The notes beneath the pieces were generated by a model, which saw only the letters and a program-made list of their open reading frames with translations, did no database searches and had not been told where the DNA came from. A DNA stretch of 64,000 nt from an uncultured Cedecea sp. (GTDB lineage Bacteria; Pseudomonadota; Gammaproteobacteria; Enterobacterales; Enterobacteriaceae), in assembly GCF_947498825.1 (NCBI RefSeq), contig NZ_CANMLV010000002.1, forward strand, positions 186,001-250,000, in the 5' to 3' direction. Each line of letters starts with the position of its first letter. The stretch's first letter is position 1. Position numbers and translations under genes: made by a program. Shown in pieces: positions 35,258 through 44,788 of the stretch.

Positions 35258-36230
35258 CTGTTTATACTAAAAAACTATAAGGACATTCGATAACACCAAC
35301 GTTATCGACAAAATTTGGCATATTCATGCCTTTACAAGCAATTGCCAAATGAAGAAAATAATCTCAAAAACGTAACAATAATTACAACACGTACCGCTTC
35401 ATAGACTTAATCTTCCTCCGTAAAACCATGCTTTGCTATATGCCCAACACCAAGGCGTGGGTACCACGTATAGGTTTAGCGCCTGACATAAGAACATACA
35501 AATTAATCTTGCAATAGAGCCTACTGCAAAAGGTTATGGGATAGCCTTTATAACGATTTGAATTTTAAAGGTTTCCTATGAACCAAACTGCCATTGACGT
35601 CCATCACCAACTTGGTGATAATGGGTTCAAGCACTGCCAACGCAGTGAGGCTCTTTAACAAAATACAAACGATAAACACTGCGCCCTGCCCTACATGGGT
35701 CACGCGATTGCGCAGCAACCTGTAATGCATTGGGGTTGGAGCAAAACCGATGAAAACCGTAGTGTGCCGTCAGCCCTCTGAGCGGGGCGCAGGATGATAG
35801 CACACGGCGGGGACTTCCCCAGCGGAAGCGCCTGGCCCACCTGTGAAGGTGCCCAAAATCAAGGATGGCGACGTAATCCTGGATGACAAGCGGGAAAGAC
35901 CGCAGCCGTATCTGCCCGCGAATCACGCTAGCTACATTACGAAAGCCGTGGCGACCAAAGCGGGTAATAGCATAAATACCCGACGCACCGGTGCAACTTG
36001 CCGGTCCGTTGGTTTCAATTGCGTACGCAACGTCTTCACCTGCCACTTCGGCAACGTCAACACCCCATTCCTGAAAACCTCGAAAACTTCTACATTTTGC
36101 CACTACTGATTGGCGCGTACTAGTAGGGTTTAGGGATTACAGAGCAATAAAACCTTATCAGGCAAAAAGCCTAAACGTCTAACCCTTCAAGTCGGGCAGG
36201 CATCAACACGCCCCAAAAAGAGGAAATTGT
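35258..36230. other. Long non-coding or unresolved region before alpA
   Basis: About 970 bases hold no convincing gene. A 26-codon ORF (35578-35658, MNQTAIDVHHQLGDNG...) has an AAAGG site and might be a leader. A GTG-started frame at 35843-36109 and an antisense frame at 35627-36103 overlap, and neither shows a known family. Dyads include GTGTGC...GCACAC around 35763-35805. The region may carry the regulatory switch for alpA and for excision. Confidence 0.35.
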
Positions 36231-36521
36231 ATGTATGAGCAAAGCCGGTCTAGCGACGACCTTGTAATGAATCAACTCCCCATGGCTAATGTTGTAGCCA
36301 TCAGCCGGAAAGAGCTGCTTAGCAAGATCCCTCTGTCCGATCGCACCATTTTTGATATGGAAAAGCGCGGGGAATTCCCGCAGCGATTTTGCTTATCGAA
36401 TCGCGTTGTTGCCTGGGATCTGGCCGAAGTGGACGCCTGGATCGAAGCGCGCAAAAGCGCCCGCGAAGACATACAAATGCCAGCCCCTCAGATAGGGCAA
36501 CGTCGCTACGCTGGGCAATAG
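36231..36521 (+). CDS. AlpA-family regulator (excisionase-like)
   Basis: The start is ATG 36231 after AAAGAGGAA. The 96-aa product carries the MerR-like AlpA fold: ISRKELLSKIPLSDRTIFDMEKRGEFPQRFCLSNRVVAWDLAEVDAWIEARKS. AlpA proteins activate integrase genes or act as excision directionality factors. It converges on the integrase gene 28 bases away, the usual layout of guaA- and tRNA-targeting islands. Confidence 0.92.
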   Translation: MYEQSRSSDDLVMNQLPMANVVAISRKELLSKIPLSDRTIFDMEKRGEFPQRFCLSNRVVAWDLAEVDAWIEARKSAREDIQMPAPQIGQRRYAGQ

Positions 36522-36549
36522 CCGCAGCGTAGGTATGAAGGCCAACCGC

Positions 36550-37752
36550 TTAGGCACTTGGTCCTTCCCTTGTCCACCCGTCTATCATGTTTGCCCAGTC
36601 CTGCAGCATGGTCCGCCGCCCTTCAGCGTACTCGGCCCGGTTGTAGATACCACGAACACCCTTTTGTTCGTGAGCAAGACATTTTTCGATCCAATCCGAG
36701 TTGTAGCCTGCTTCATGCAGCAGCGTACTGGCCGTTCGTCGGAAATCATGTGGTGAAAATTGTGGTAGGTGTTTTTTGTCAGCCTGCGCTGCCGTCCATA
36801 TAAGCTTGGTCACTTGATTGAAGGTAGCCTTGCTCATGCAGATTTCCGTATCGTAACGTCCTGGTAGAACCCACCGCGATCCCCCAGCACATACCTGTAA
36901 TGCGGTGAAGATATCCAGAACTTGGGTGCTTAAATACACGTTATGCGGATTGCGCCGTTTCATTCTTGCCGCAGGAATGCTCCACACCGCATCGGTAAAA
37001 TTCACCTCATCCCAGGTCGCTTCGATCAGTTCGGACTTACGCACCATCGTAAGCAGCAACAATCGCAGGCCCAGGCGAATTACCGGGCTGGTACCAATAC
37101 GATCCAAATAGGTGTAAAGCAAACCGATCTCATCTGGGCCAAGTGAACGATCACGGGCCTTGAATCGAGCAATTGAAGTGGGTGGTATGCCCTCTGCCGG
37201 GTTTTCACCCTTATAGCCACGGGCTCCTGCCCACCGATAGATCATCATGACGATTTCTCTGGCCATCACAGCGGTGGCTGGGGCACCGCGCTCAACGATG
37301 GTATTGGCACGCCCACGTACATCTTCTTCGGTAATCTCGTGTAAAAGTCGGTTGTCAAAGAAAGGCTTGAGATCGCGCATATACACGGATCGGCGCATAT
37401 CGCGGGTAGACTCGGCCATCTCGTGGCCACGTAAGTACTCTTGCGCCCAGACACCGAATCTTTTTTCAGCCTGTAATTTGCCTTTTCTACGGGCTTTATC
37501 CTGAGCGGGTGACAGTCCCGCAGCGATCTTTTTCTTGGCTTCTTGGAGCATGTTTCGCGCTTCAGCAAGCGTAATGCCATCAGCCCCATACCGCCCGAAG
37601 GTAAGTGTTTCGCTGCGGCTGTTTAATCGGTAGTTATAGCGAAATGAAATCGTGCCCGTTACGCTGACAGCCACATATAAACCTTCACGGTCTGCCAACT
37701 TGTACTGTTTATCTCGCGGCTTAGTATTGCGAAGAATGGTATCGGTTAACAC
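36550..37752 (-). CDS. Tyrosine recombinase (island integrase)
   Basis: I prefer GTG 37752 (VLTDTILRNTKPRDKQYKLADREGLYV) with AAAGGA just upstream; ATG 37800 is an alternative. The 400-aa product has an N-terminal arm-binding DUF4102 domain, a SAM-like core-binding domain and a catalytic domain with R (MVRKSE), H-x2-R (HDFRR), H (LAHEQK) and Tyr (GIYNR). It is transcribed away from guaA, and its upstream region contains the arm-site repeats. It integrates the element behind guaA. Confidence 0.95.
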   Translation of the reverse strand: MLTDTILRNTKPRDKQYKLADREGLYVAVSVTGTISFRYNYRLNSRSETLTFGRYGADGITLAEARNMLQEAKKKIAAGLSPAQDKARRKGKLQAEKRFGVWAQEYLRGHEMAESTRDMRRSVYMRDLKPFFDNRLLHEITEEDVRGRANTIVERGAPATAVMAREIVMMIYRWAGARGYKGENPAEGIPPTSIARFKARDRSLGPDEIGLLYTYLDRIGTSPVIRLGLRLLLLTMVRKSELIEATWDEVNFTDAVWSIPAARMKRRNPHNVYLSTQVLDIFTALQVCAGGSRWVLPGRYDTEICMSKATFNQVTKLIWTAAQADKKHLPQFSPHDFRRTASTLLHEAGYNSDWIEKCLAHEQKGVRGIYNRAEYAEGRRTMLQDWANMIDGWTREGPSA

Positions 37753-37800
37753 AGCATTCCTTTGTAAAATCAATAGCTTATAGGTATACATGATCCCCAA

Positions 37801-37977
37801 GATGGTATTGCATTACGACTTCAATACCATCTTTTCACTAAACTATTTATTTTAAAATATCTTATTTATATCAATAAGATAGGGTATTTCAATACCATCC
37901 CGAATAAGATTATCAATGGATGGTATTGGGCTCGCCGCCATCATAGCGCACGGCTGATGCCATCATTAATACCATCC
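37801..37977. repeat. Cluster of GATGGTATT/AATACCATC repeats (integrase arm-site candidates)
   Basis: The 9-base word occurs at 37801 and 37919 on one strand and at 37823, 37891 and 37968 on the other, with a degenerate copy at about 37735. All lie in the AT-rich ~300 bases between the integrase and guaA. Such arrays are typical arm-type binding sites for DUF4102 integrases. The core att crossover must lie between here and the guaA stop (38103) or within the guaA 3' end; the second att is not in the window. Confidence 0.6.
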
Positions 37978-38023
37978 TGAATACTTGCTTGGCGCTGCTT
38001 GGTACTGCCTGACAACGCCACAC

Positions 38024-38060
38024 AAAAAAACGGAGATCCGCATAAATGCTGGCTCTCCGT
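38024..38060 (-). terminator. Rho-independent terminator of guaBA
   Basis: Reading along guaA, ACGGAGA...TCTCCGT (arms 38054-38060 and 38030-38036, 17-base loop) is followed by a run of seven T. It is 43 bases beyond the guaA stop, so the operon still ends properly despite the island. Confidence 0.8.
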
Positions 38061-38102
38061 CGTTTTAATGCTTGTTACTGCCTTATGCTGCCAGGCAGCA
38101 AA

Positions 38103-39680
38103 TCATTCCCACTCAATCGTCGCAGGTGGTTTGCCTGAGATGTCATACACTACGCGTGAGATACCATCCACTTCATTGATGATGCGGTTGGAAACGCGGC
38201 CGAGGAAATCATACGGCAGGTGCGCCCAGTGTGCGGTCATAAAGTCGATGGTTTCAACGGCACGCAGCGAGACGACCCAGTCATATTTACGACCATCGCC
38301 CATTACACCAACGGAGCGCACTGGCAGGAATACGGTGAAAGCCTGGCTCACTTTATTGTAGAGGTCTGCTTTGTGCAGTTCTTCAATAAAGATGGCGTCT
38401 GCACGGCGCAGCAGGTCACAGTACTCTTTCTTCACTTCGCCCAAAACACGTACTCCAAGGCCCGGACCCGGGAATGGATGGCGATAGAGCATGTCGTATG
38501 GCAGGCCTAACTCCAGACCAATTTTACGCACTTCATCTTTAAACAGCTCTTTCAGTGGTTCAACCAGGCCCATCTTCATCTCTTTCGGCAGACCACCGAC
38601 GTTATGGTGAGATTTGATGACATGCGCTTTGCCGGTTGCAGAGGCTGCAGATTCGATAACATCCGGGTAAATTGTGCCTTGTGCCAGCCATTTAACATCT
38701 TCCAGACGCAGCGCTTCTTCATCAAAAACTTCCACAAAGACGCGACCAATGGTTTTGCGTTTTGCTTCTGGCTCGTCAATTCCCGCCAGCTGACTCAGGA
38801 AGCGCTCTTCCGCAGCAACGTGAACAATATTCAGGCCAAAATGATCGCCAAACATCGCCATCACCTGCTCTGCTTCATTCAGACGCAGCAGGCCGTTATC
38901 TACAAAGACACAAGTCAGATTCTGACCAATGGCACGGTGCAGCAACATAGCTGTCACTGAGGAGTCAACCCCACCAGAAAGCCCGAGGATAACTTTGTCG
39001 TTACCGACTTGCTGACGAATGCGTTCGATGGCATCTTCAATGATTTTGGCGGATGTCCACAGGGCATCACACTTGCAGATATCGCGAACAAAACGCTCCA
39101 GTAAACGTTGTCCCTGGCGGGTATGGGTCACTTCCGGATGGAACTGTACGCCATAGAAGCGTTTTTCTTCATTTGCCATAATGGCAAACGGGCAAGTTTC
39201 AGTGCTGGCTACGGTGACAAAACCATCCGGGATCGCAGTGACTTTATCGCCGTGGCTCATCCATACATCCAGCAGCGATTCGCCGTTAGGGCTGACAGCA
39301 TCTTCAATATCGCGAACCAGTGCGCTGTCGGTTTTAACTTCGACCTGCGCATAGCCAAACTCACGTTCAGTTGAGCCCTGAACATGGCCACCCAGCTGCA
39401 TCGCCATAGTTTGCATGCCATAACATACGCCCAGAACCGGAATGCCGGCTTCAAAAACATATTGTGGCGCGCGCGGGCTATTGTCTTCAGTGGTACTTTC
39501 CGGGCCACCGGAAAGAATAATACCGGTTGGATTAAATTCACGGATTTGTTGTTCGGTGACATCCCATGCCCACAGTTCACAGTAAACGCCTAATTCGCGT
39601 ACGCGACGAGCAACAAGTTGAGTGTACTGAGAGCCGAAGTCGAGGATAAGGATGCGATGTTTATGGATATTTTCCGACAT
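38103..39680 (-). CDS. guaA: GMP synthase (glutamine-hydrolysing)
   Basis: The full-length 525-aa protein makes GMP from XMP, glutamine and ATP. The class I amidotransferase domain has the nucleophile in GVCYGMQ and His/Glu in [10 protein letters not shown]. The ATP pyrophosphatase P-loop is LSGGVDSS, and the C-terminal dimerisation domain ends PPATIEWE. The stop is intact, so insertion of the island has left the gene functional. It is downstream of guaB (67-base gap) in the guaBA operon. Confidence 0.98.
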   Translation of the reverse strand: MSENIHKHRILILDFGSQYTQLVARRVRELGVYCELWAWDVTEQQIREFNPTGIILSGGPESTTEDNSPRAPQYVFEAGIPVLGVCYGMQTMAMQLGGHVQGSTEREFGYAQVEVKTDSALVRDIEDAVSPNGESLLDVWMSHGDKVTAIPDGFVTVASTETCPFAIMANEEKRFYGVQFHPEVTHTRQGQRLLERFVRDICKCDALWTSAKIIEDAIERIRQQVGNDKVILGLSGGVDSSVTAMLLHRAIGQNLTCVFVDNGLLRLNEAEQVMAMFGDHFGLNIVHVAAEERFLSQLAGIDEPEAKRKTIGRVFVEVFDEEALRLEDVKWLAQGTIYPDVIESAASATGKAHVIKSHHNVGGLPKEMKMGLVEPLKELFKDEVRKIGLELGLPYDMLYRHPFPGPGLGVRVLGEVKKEYCDLLRRADAIFIEELHKADLYNKVSQAFTVFLPVRSVGVMGDGRKYDWVVSLRAVETIDFMTAHWAHLPYDFLGRVSNRIINEVDGISRVVYDISGKPPATIEWE

Positions 39681-39747
39681 TGACGCTAATTCCGAGGCAA
39701 GTGAAAAAGGAATAAAATCGTCCGGCCCTGAGGCCGGACGAGAGAAA

Positions 39748-41214
39748 TCAGGAACCCATACGGTAGTTCGGGGATTCTTTCGTGATAGTCACATCATGAA
39801 CATGACTTTCCTGAATACCCGCGCCACTGATACGCACAAACTCCGCCTGGGTGCGCAGTGCCTCGATAGTACCACAGCCAGTGAGTCCCATACAGGAGCG
39901 TAAACCGCCCATCTGCTGATGAACGATTTCTTTCAGATGGCCTTTATAGGCAACGCGCCCTTCAATGCCTTCCGGAACCAGTTTGTCAGCAGCATTATCG
40001 GTCTGGAAGTAACGATCGGAGGACCCTTTTGACATCGCGCCTAAAGATCCCATACCGCGATAGGATTTAAATGAACGGCCTTGATAGAGTTCGATTTCGC
40101 CCGGAGATTCTTCAGTACCCGCGAGCATGCTGCCAACCATGACTGCAGAGGCCCCCGCAGCAATGGCTTTGGCAATATCACCGGAGAAACGAATACCGCC
40201 ATCGGCAATCACCGGAATACCGGTACCTTCCAACGCTTCTACGGCATCTGCTACGGCAGTAATTTGTGGAACCCCGACGCCCGTAACGATACGTGTTGTA
40301 CAGATAGAACCAGGGCCGATACCGACTTTAACAGCGCTACAACCTGCGTCAGCTAAAGCCCGTGCACCTGCTGCGGTGGCGACGTTGCCGCCGATGATCT
40401 GCAGGTCAGGGTATTTAGCACGCGTTTCACGAATACGCTGCAATACGCCTTCAGAATGCCCGTGAGAAGAGTCGATCAGTAATACGTCAACGCCTGCAGC
40501 AACAAGAGCATCAACACGTTCTTCGTTACCGGCTCCCGCTCCCACTGCCGCGCCAACACGCAGACGACCATGCTCATCTTTACAGGCATTGGGTTTACGT
40601 TCTGCTTTCTGGAAATCTTTAACGGTAATCATGCCACGCAGATGGAAATTCTCATCAACAACCAAGGCTTTCTCAACGCGTTTTTCGTGCATTTTAGTCA
40701 GTACGATATCGTGAGACTCACCTTCTTTGACGGTGACCAGGCGCTCCTTTGGTGTCATGTAAACACTGACAGGTTGATTCAGGTCCGTCACAAAACGCAC
40801 ATCACGTCCTGTCACAATACCGACCAGTTCATTATTTTCGGCAACAACCGGGTAGCCGGCGAAACCATTGCGTTCAGTTAACTCTTTAACTTCACGCAGA
40901 GTCGTGGTTGGCAGCACTGTTTGCGGGTCGGTGACGACACCACTTTCGTGTTTTTTAACGCGTCTGACTTCTTCAGCCTGACGTTCAATCGACATGTTTT
41001 TATGAATAAAACCAAGTCCACCCTCTTGCGCCAGAGCAATAGCCAGGCGGCCTTCAGTAACGGTATCCATTGCCGCTGAAAGCATAGGAATGTTAAGGCG
41101 AATGTTTTTTGTCAGTTGGGTGCTTAAATCTGCGGTGTTAGGCAAAACGGTGGAATGGGCTGGAACAAGGAGAACATCATCAAATGTCAGAGCTTCTTTA
41201 GCGATACGTAGCAT
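39748..41214 (-). CDS. guaB: Inosine-5'-monophosphate dehydrogenase
   Basis: A 488-aa protein that oxidises IMP to XMP with NAD+, the step before guaA. The catalytic Cys is in [10 protein letters not shown] pair of CBS domains occupies about residues 95-205 ([36 protein letters not shown]), and the Arg-Tyr flap region KGSSDRYFQ is present. The length matches E. coli GuaB. It is first in the operon, with the promoter at 41268-41296. Confidence 0.98.
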   Translation of the reverse strand: MLRIAKEALTFDDVLLVPAHSTVLPNTADLSTQLTKNIRLNIPMLSAAMDTVTEGRLAIALAQEGGLGFIHKNMSIERQAEEVRRVKKHESGVVTDPQTVLPTTTLREVKELTERNGFAGYPVVAENNELVGIVTGRDVRFVTDLNQPVSVYMTPKERLVTVKEGESHDIVLTKMHEKRVEKALVVDENFHLRGMITVKDFQKAERKPNACKDEHGRLRVGAAVGAGAGNEERVDALVAAGVDVLLIDSSHGHSEGVLQRIRETRAKYPDLQIIGGNVATAAGARALADAGCSAVKVGIGPGSICTTRIVTGVGVPQITAVADAVEALEGTGIPVIADGGIRFSGDIAKAIAAGASAVMVGSMLAGTEESPGEIELYQGRSFKSYRGMGSLGAMSKGSSDRYFQTDNAADKLVPEGIEGRVAYKGHLKEIVHQQMGGLRSCMGLTGCGTIEALRTQAEFVRISGAGIQESHVHDVTITKESPNYRMGS

Positions 41215-41267
41215 AGCAATATCTCAACCTGGGGGGTGAATGAGAACAGATAAAATATTGCCGTGGC

Positions 41268-41296
41268 ATTATACAGAACGTAACCGATTGCATCTA
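41268..41296 (-). promoter_or_regulatory. guaBA promoter
   Basis: A perfect -10 TATAAT (41268-41273) lies 17 bases from a weak -35 TAGATG (41291-41296), with an A/T-rich upstream tract and a GC-rich discriminator (GCCACGG). This resembles the stringently controlled E. coli guaB promoter as I recall it. Confidence 0.75.
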
Positions 41297-41384
41297 GTTT
41301 TTTTTACTAAAAACCTTGCTAATAACGCTACTCAAGGTAGTATCGTTCGGATAACCCGCTGATTTAAAATTTGATCTAGCTCAC

Positions 41385-42770
41385 ATGTCGATACCTAATA
41401 GCGCTGCCATTTTTACTGTTTCTCGCCTCAATCAGACGGTTCGTCTGCTGCTGGAAAAAGAGATGGGTCAGGTATGGATACGGGGTGAAATTTCAAATTT
41501 TAGCCAGCCCTCTTCCGGTCACTGGTACTTCACACTCAAAGATAATACCGCGCAGGTTCGCTGTGCGATGTTCCGTAATAGCAACAATCGCGTGGCTTTT
41601 CGCCCTCAGAATGGGCAGCAGATTGTGGTCCGTGCCAATATGACGCTTTACGAACCACGAGGTGATTATCAAATTATCGTGGAAAGTATGCAGCCGGATG
41701 GCGCAGGGTTATTACAACAGCAGTATGAGCAACTAAAACAGCGTCTGCAGGAAGAAGGTCTGTTTTCGCCGAGTGATAAGCAGTCATTACCCAGTCCCGC
41801 TCGTCAGTTAGGTCTTATCACGTCCAAAACCGGTGCCGCACTGCACGATGTATTACAAGTGCTGGAACGCCGCGATCCTTCGTTACCGATAGTTATTTAT
41901 CCTACTGCGGTACAGGGTATCGATGCTCCACTGCAAATCGCCCGTGCCATTGAACTGGCTAACCTGCGCCGCGAATGTGATGTGCTGATTGTCGGACGCG
42001 GGGGCGGTTCACTTGAAGATCTGTGGAGTTTTAATGACGAGCGGGTTGCCAGAGCCATCTTTGCCAGCAGAATTCCAATCGTCAGCGCCGTCGGTCATGA
42101 AACTGATGTCACCATCGCAGATTTTGTCGCTGACTTGAGAGCACCGACGCCTTCTGCCGCTGCGGAGTTGGTAAGCCGTAACCAGAGCGAGTTATTGCGT
42201 CAATTACAAGCCCAGCAACAGCGTATGGAAATGGCGATGGACTATTATCTGTCCCAGTGTTCGCAGCAGATAACTCGCCTGCAACATCGCTTAGGGCAAC
42301 AACATCCACAGTTGCGCCTGGCCCGGCAGCAAAATCTGCTGGAACGTCTGCGTCAGCGCTTACTCACTGCCACCGAAAATCATCTTCGCCGTGGCACTCA
42401 GCAGCAGCAGCGTCTTGCCAGCCGTCTTAACCAGCAGCAGCCCCAGCAGCGCATTCACCGTGCCCAGTCTCAGCTGTTACAGCTTGAGCATCGACTGACT
42501 CAGTTAGTCACTGCTCAGCTTAGTGAGTCAAAACAGCGGTTTGGTCGTACGATCGCGCAGCTTGAAGGCGTCAGTCCGCTGGCTACCCTGTCGCGAGGTT
42601 ATAGCGTCACAACAGCGGACGATGGCAAAGTGTTGAAGAAAACTAATCAGGTAAAATCAGGTGACAAACTGACTACCCGCCTGGATGATGGCTGGGTGGA
42701 AAGCCAGGTTCTCGCGATTACACCACTGAAGCCCCCCCGTAAGCGTAAGTCAGCGGCAACGGGTAAGTAA
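41385..42770 (+). CDS. xseA: Exodeoxyribonuclease VII large subunit
   Basis: A 461-aa protein. The N-terminal OB fold ([31 protein letters not shown]) precedes the catalytic ExoVII_large domain ([61 protein letters not shown]), and a Gln-rich coiled coil follows. It degrades single-stranded DNA with XseB. It is divergent from guaB and its stop abuts the convergent yfgJ stop. Confidence 0.98.
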   Translation: MSIPNSAAIFTVSRLNQTVRLLLEKEMGQVWIRGEISNFSQPSSGHWYFTLKDNTAQVRCAMFRNSNNRVAFRPQNGQQIVVRANMTLYEPRGDYQIIVESMQPDGAGLLQQQYEQLKQRLQEEGLFSPSDKQSLPSPARQLGLITSKTGAALHDVLQVLERRDPSLPIVIYPTAVQGIDAPLQIARAIELANLRRECDVLIVGRGGGSLEDLWSFNDERVARAIFASRIPIVSAVGHETDVTIADFVADLRAPTPSAAAELVSRNQSELLRQLQAQQQRMEMAMDYYLSQCSQQITRLQHRLGQQHPQLRLARQQNLLERLRQRLLTATENHLRRGTQQQQRLASRLNQQQPQQRIHRAQSQLLQLEHRLTQLVTAQLSESKQRFGRTIAQLEGVSPLATLSRGYSVTTADDGKVLKKTNQVKSGDKLTTRLDDGWVESQVLAITPLKPPRKRKSAATGK

Positions 42771-42992
42771 TCACTCACCAATCGGGATAAACTCTACCCG
42801 CTTTTTAGAAATCAACCCATGCCCATTTCGGCAAAAGTAATCGACTGCCCCGCAAGCTTTTAGTACTTCGAGTGGTTGCTGGCAGTCGGGGCAACGCGCT
42901 TCCAGCTTAAAATCCTGATGACAGTGTTCACAATGAACTCCAGTTGCTGTCGGGACTAATTCATTTTGACAAATTGGACAATTAACAAACAT
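42771..42992 (-). CDS. yfgJ: YfgJ-like zinc-ribbon protein
   Basis: The start is ATG 42992 with AGGAGG. The 73-aa product has three CxxC pairs (CPICQ, CEHC, CPDC) plus a later CRNGH, forming two small zinc ribbons. E. coli YfgJ sits in the same place beside xseA and has about this length. Function unknown. Convergent with xseA with no gap. Confidence 0.9.
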   Translation of the reverse strand: MFVNCPICQNELVPTATGVHCEHCHQDFKLEARCPDCQQPLEVLKACGAVDYFCRNGHGLISKKRVEFIPIGE

Positions 42993-43412
42993 TGAAACCT
43001 CCTGAGCAGACAGGCAGAAAATATCTTTTCTGTTTTCCTGCATGACCATCGACCTTTTTTAGAACAAAAAGTAAATCACGACGTGATTTGAAGATGATAA
43101 ACCTTATTCGCTCTCTGGCAAAGTAGAGTTCATCCAATAAAAATAAGGAAAAAATATTATTCCCCCTCTTGGTCAGCAATTTGAAATCAAGACATGATTT
43201 TTGGGGCTTGAGAGGTTTTGAGAGAATCGTTTAACTTATTAATAAAGTAACTAATCCTTCATGAGTTGTCTGATAGCATGGCCTTATAAATAGCGAATAT
43301 TGAAAGTTAATATAACTTTTAACATTTATTATTCGCAGTCTATCTTTATCACTTTATTTTTAGTAAATAAATAATGATCCATTATCTATATGATAATCCA
43401 ATGAGAATCCCG

Positions 43413-44588
43413 ATGAAAAAACTCAGAACACTTCTGTTACCATTGGCCTTAATAGGGTTAATAGGCTGCACTTATAAAAAAACAGAAAATAAAATCATTT
43501 CACCTGAAATTATTTTAGAGCATAACATTAAAAATGTTATTATCATCCCCATCACCATTAAAAATAAAAAATATCGTTTTTTAGTTGATACTGGAGCGAG
43601 TATTAATGTCATAAATGAAAAAATTGCTGCGGAGATATCTACTCCATATTTACTTTCTGATCTTCATAGTAGTTATCAGAAATTTTTTTCAGAGGTAAAA
43701 AGTGTTAGTGGCGCGATTGATAAAGATAAATATATTTTTTTGAAACCTCAGCCGTTTTTTATCGGAACACAAGAAATCAGCGATGAGGATGTCTGGTTAT
43801 CAATGGATCTTTCTTTATTTATCGAGGCAATTGGTGTAGATATAGACGGTATTATTGGAATGGAAACATTCAGAAAATTCTCCTGGCAAGTCGATAATAT
43901 AAAAAAACGCCTGATAGTCACTAAAGATGCACCATCAACCCATAATTATCAAACATGTGATGGCTATAGAGATATGCTAAATAGCATGCCAGCAATATGG
44001 TTCAAGTATAATGATATAGATGATATCGCCTTTATGATTGATACTGGAGCAGACTATGGTAGTATTGCGGATGATTTTATTCATTATTTAAAAAACAAAT
44101 CGCATTTGCAACCTGTTAGTAATCAACAACAAGTGGATGCCAGTGGTATTACTTTAGAACCTTCAAGTTTTATACTAAGCGGACTGATATATAATGACAT
44201 GCCCGTCGGCGAAATAAAAGTTAATGAGAGTAAAAATCAACAATACACTATGGGGATGGATTTTCTATCACGCTTTAATCGTTACGCTTTTATTCCATCA
44301 CGAATGATGTTTTGCTATGACACACAATCTATTCAGCGCAATAATATATTGCCCATACGCAATATTGCGATACGGTATATTAACAATCATATAGAGGTTT
44401 TTTATAATACTAATACAAACCTAATCGGTACTGGATTAAAAAATGGTGATATTATATTAAATGTCAATGGTAAGTACTATGCACCAGAGCAGATTGGCGA
44501 TTTGAGAACAGTGTTATCAGATACTCCCAAAGCAGCTCTCGAACTGACTATTCAGCGTGGTACACAGAAATTAGTGCTACAGATCTAG
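43413..44588 (+). CDS. Lipoprotein with duplicated retropepsin-like aspartyl protease domain and C-terminal PDZ-like region
   Basis: I choose ATG 43413 (MKKLRTLLLPLALIGLIGC), which gives a clean lipoprotein signal; in-frame ATGs lie at 43374 and 43401. Two DTGA motifs, D59 (FLVDTGAS) and D210 (FMIDTGAD), suggest one polypeptide carrying both half-sites of a pepsin/retropepsin dimer. The last ~80 residues (GTGLKNGDIILNVNGKYY, LELTIQRGTQKLVLQ) look PDZ-like. The gene is strongly AT-rich against its neighbours. It is probably membrane-anchored and periplasmic. Substrate unknown. The 43050-43373 gap before it is AT-rich with no gene seen. Confidence 0.75.
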   Translation: MKKLRTLLLPLALIGLIGCTYKKTENKIISPEIILEHNIKNVIIIPITIKNKKYRFLVDTGASINVINEKIAAEISTPYLLSDLHSSYQKFFSEVKSVSGAIDKDKYIFLKPQPFFIGTQEISDEDVWLSMDLSLFIEAIGVDIDGIIGMETFRKFSWQVDNIKKRLIVTKDAPSTHNYQTCDGYRDMLNSMPAIWFKYNDIDDIAFMIDTGADYGSIADDFIHYLKNKSHLQPVSNQQQVDASGITLEPSSFILSGLIYNDMPVGEIKVNESKNQQYTMGMDFLSRFNRYAFIPSRMMFCYDTQSIQRNNILPIRNIAIRYINNHIEVFYNTNTNLIGTGLKNGDIILNVNGKYYAPEQIGDLRTVLSDTPKAALELTIQRGTQKLVLQI

Positions 44589-44633
44589 CTGATAAAGTTA
44601 AGTACTGTCAAAAATAGTATGAACTCAGACTAT

Positions 44634-44760
44634 TTCCAAAATAATTCGAGTTGCCTGCAGGCACAGAGTCAATCCTGACAATGAGCATAGATAAACGATG
44701 TGATTTGGCAGGGTTGATGAAAGCAACCCCCTGGTAACTTGAAGCATGACGGATATAGAT
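44634..44760. repeat. Palindromic enterobacterial repeat, copy R1
   Basis: The left end reads ATAATTCGAGTTGCC and the right end AACTTGAAGCATGACGGAT, with internal self-complementary segments. The same ~120-130 bp element is at 55943-56069 and, inverted, at 60008-60126. It lies between two convergent genes and may act as a transcript-end structure. Confidence 0.75.
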
Positions 44761-44788
44761 GCATACCATAGAAATCACACAATACCCG

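Noticed and set aside
35627-36103. Minus-strand 158-aa ORF
   Set aside because: No recognisable family, an Arg-rich tail, and an overlapping opposite-strand frame that is equally open; neither is convincing.
1-38000. Conjugation machinery or relaxase
   Set aside because: No relaxase, coupling protein or type IV secretion gene is present in this part; the island can only be called an ICE by its maintenance genes.
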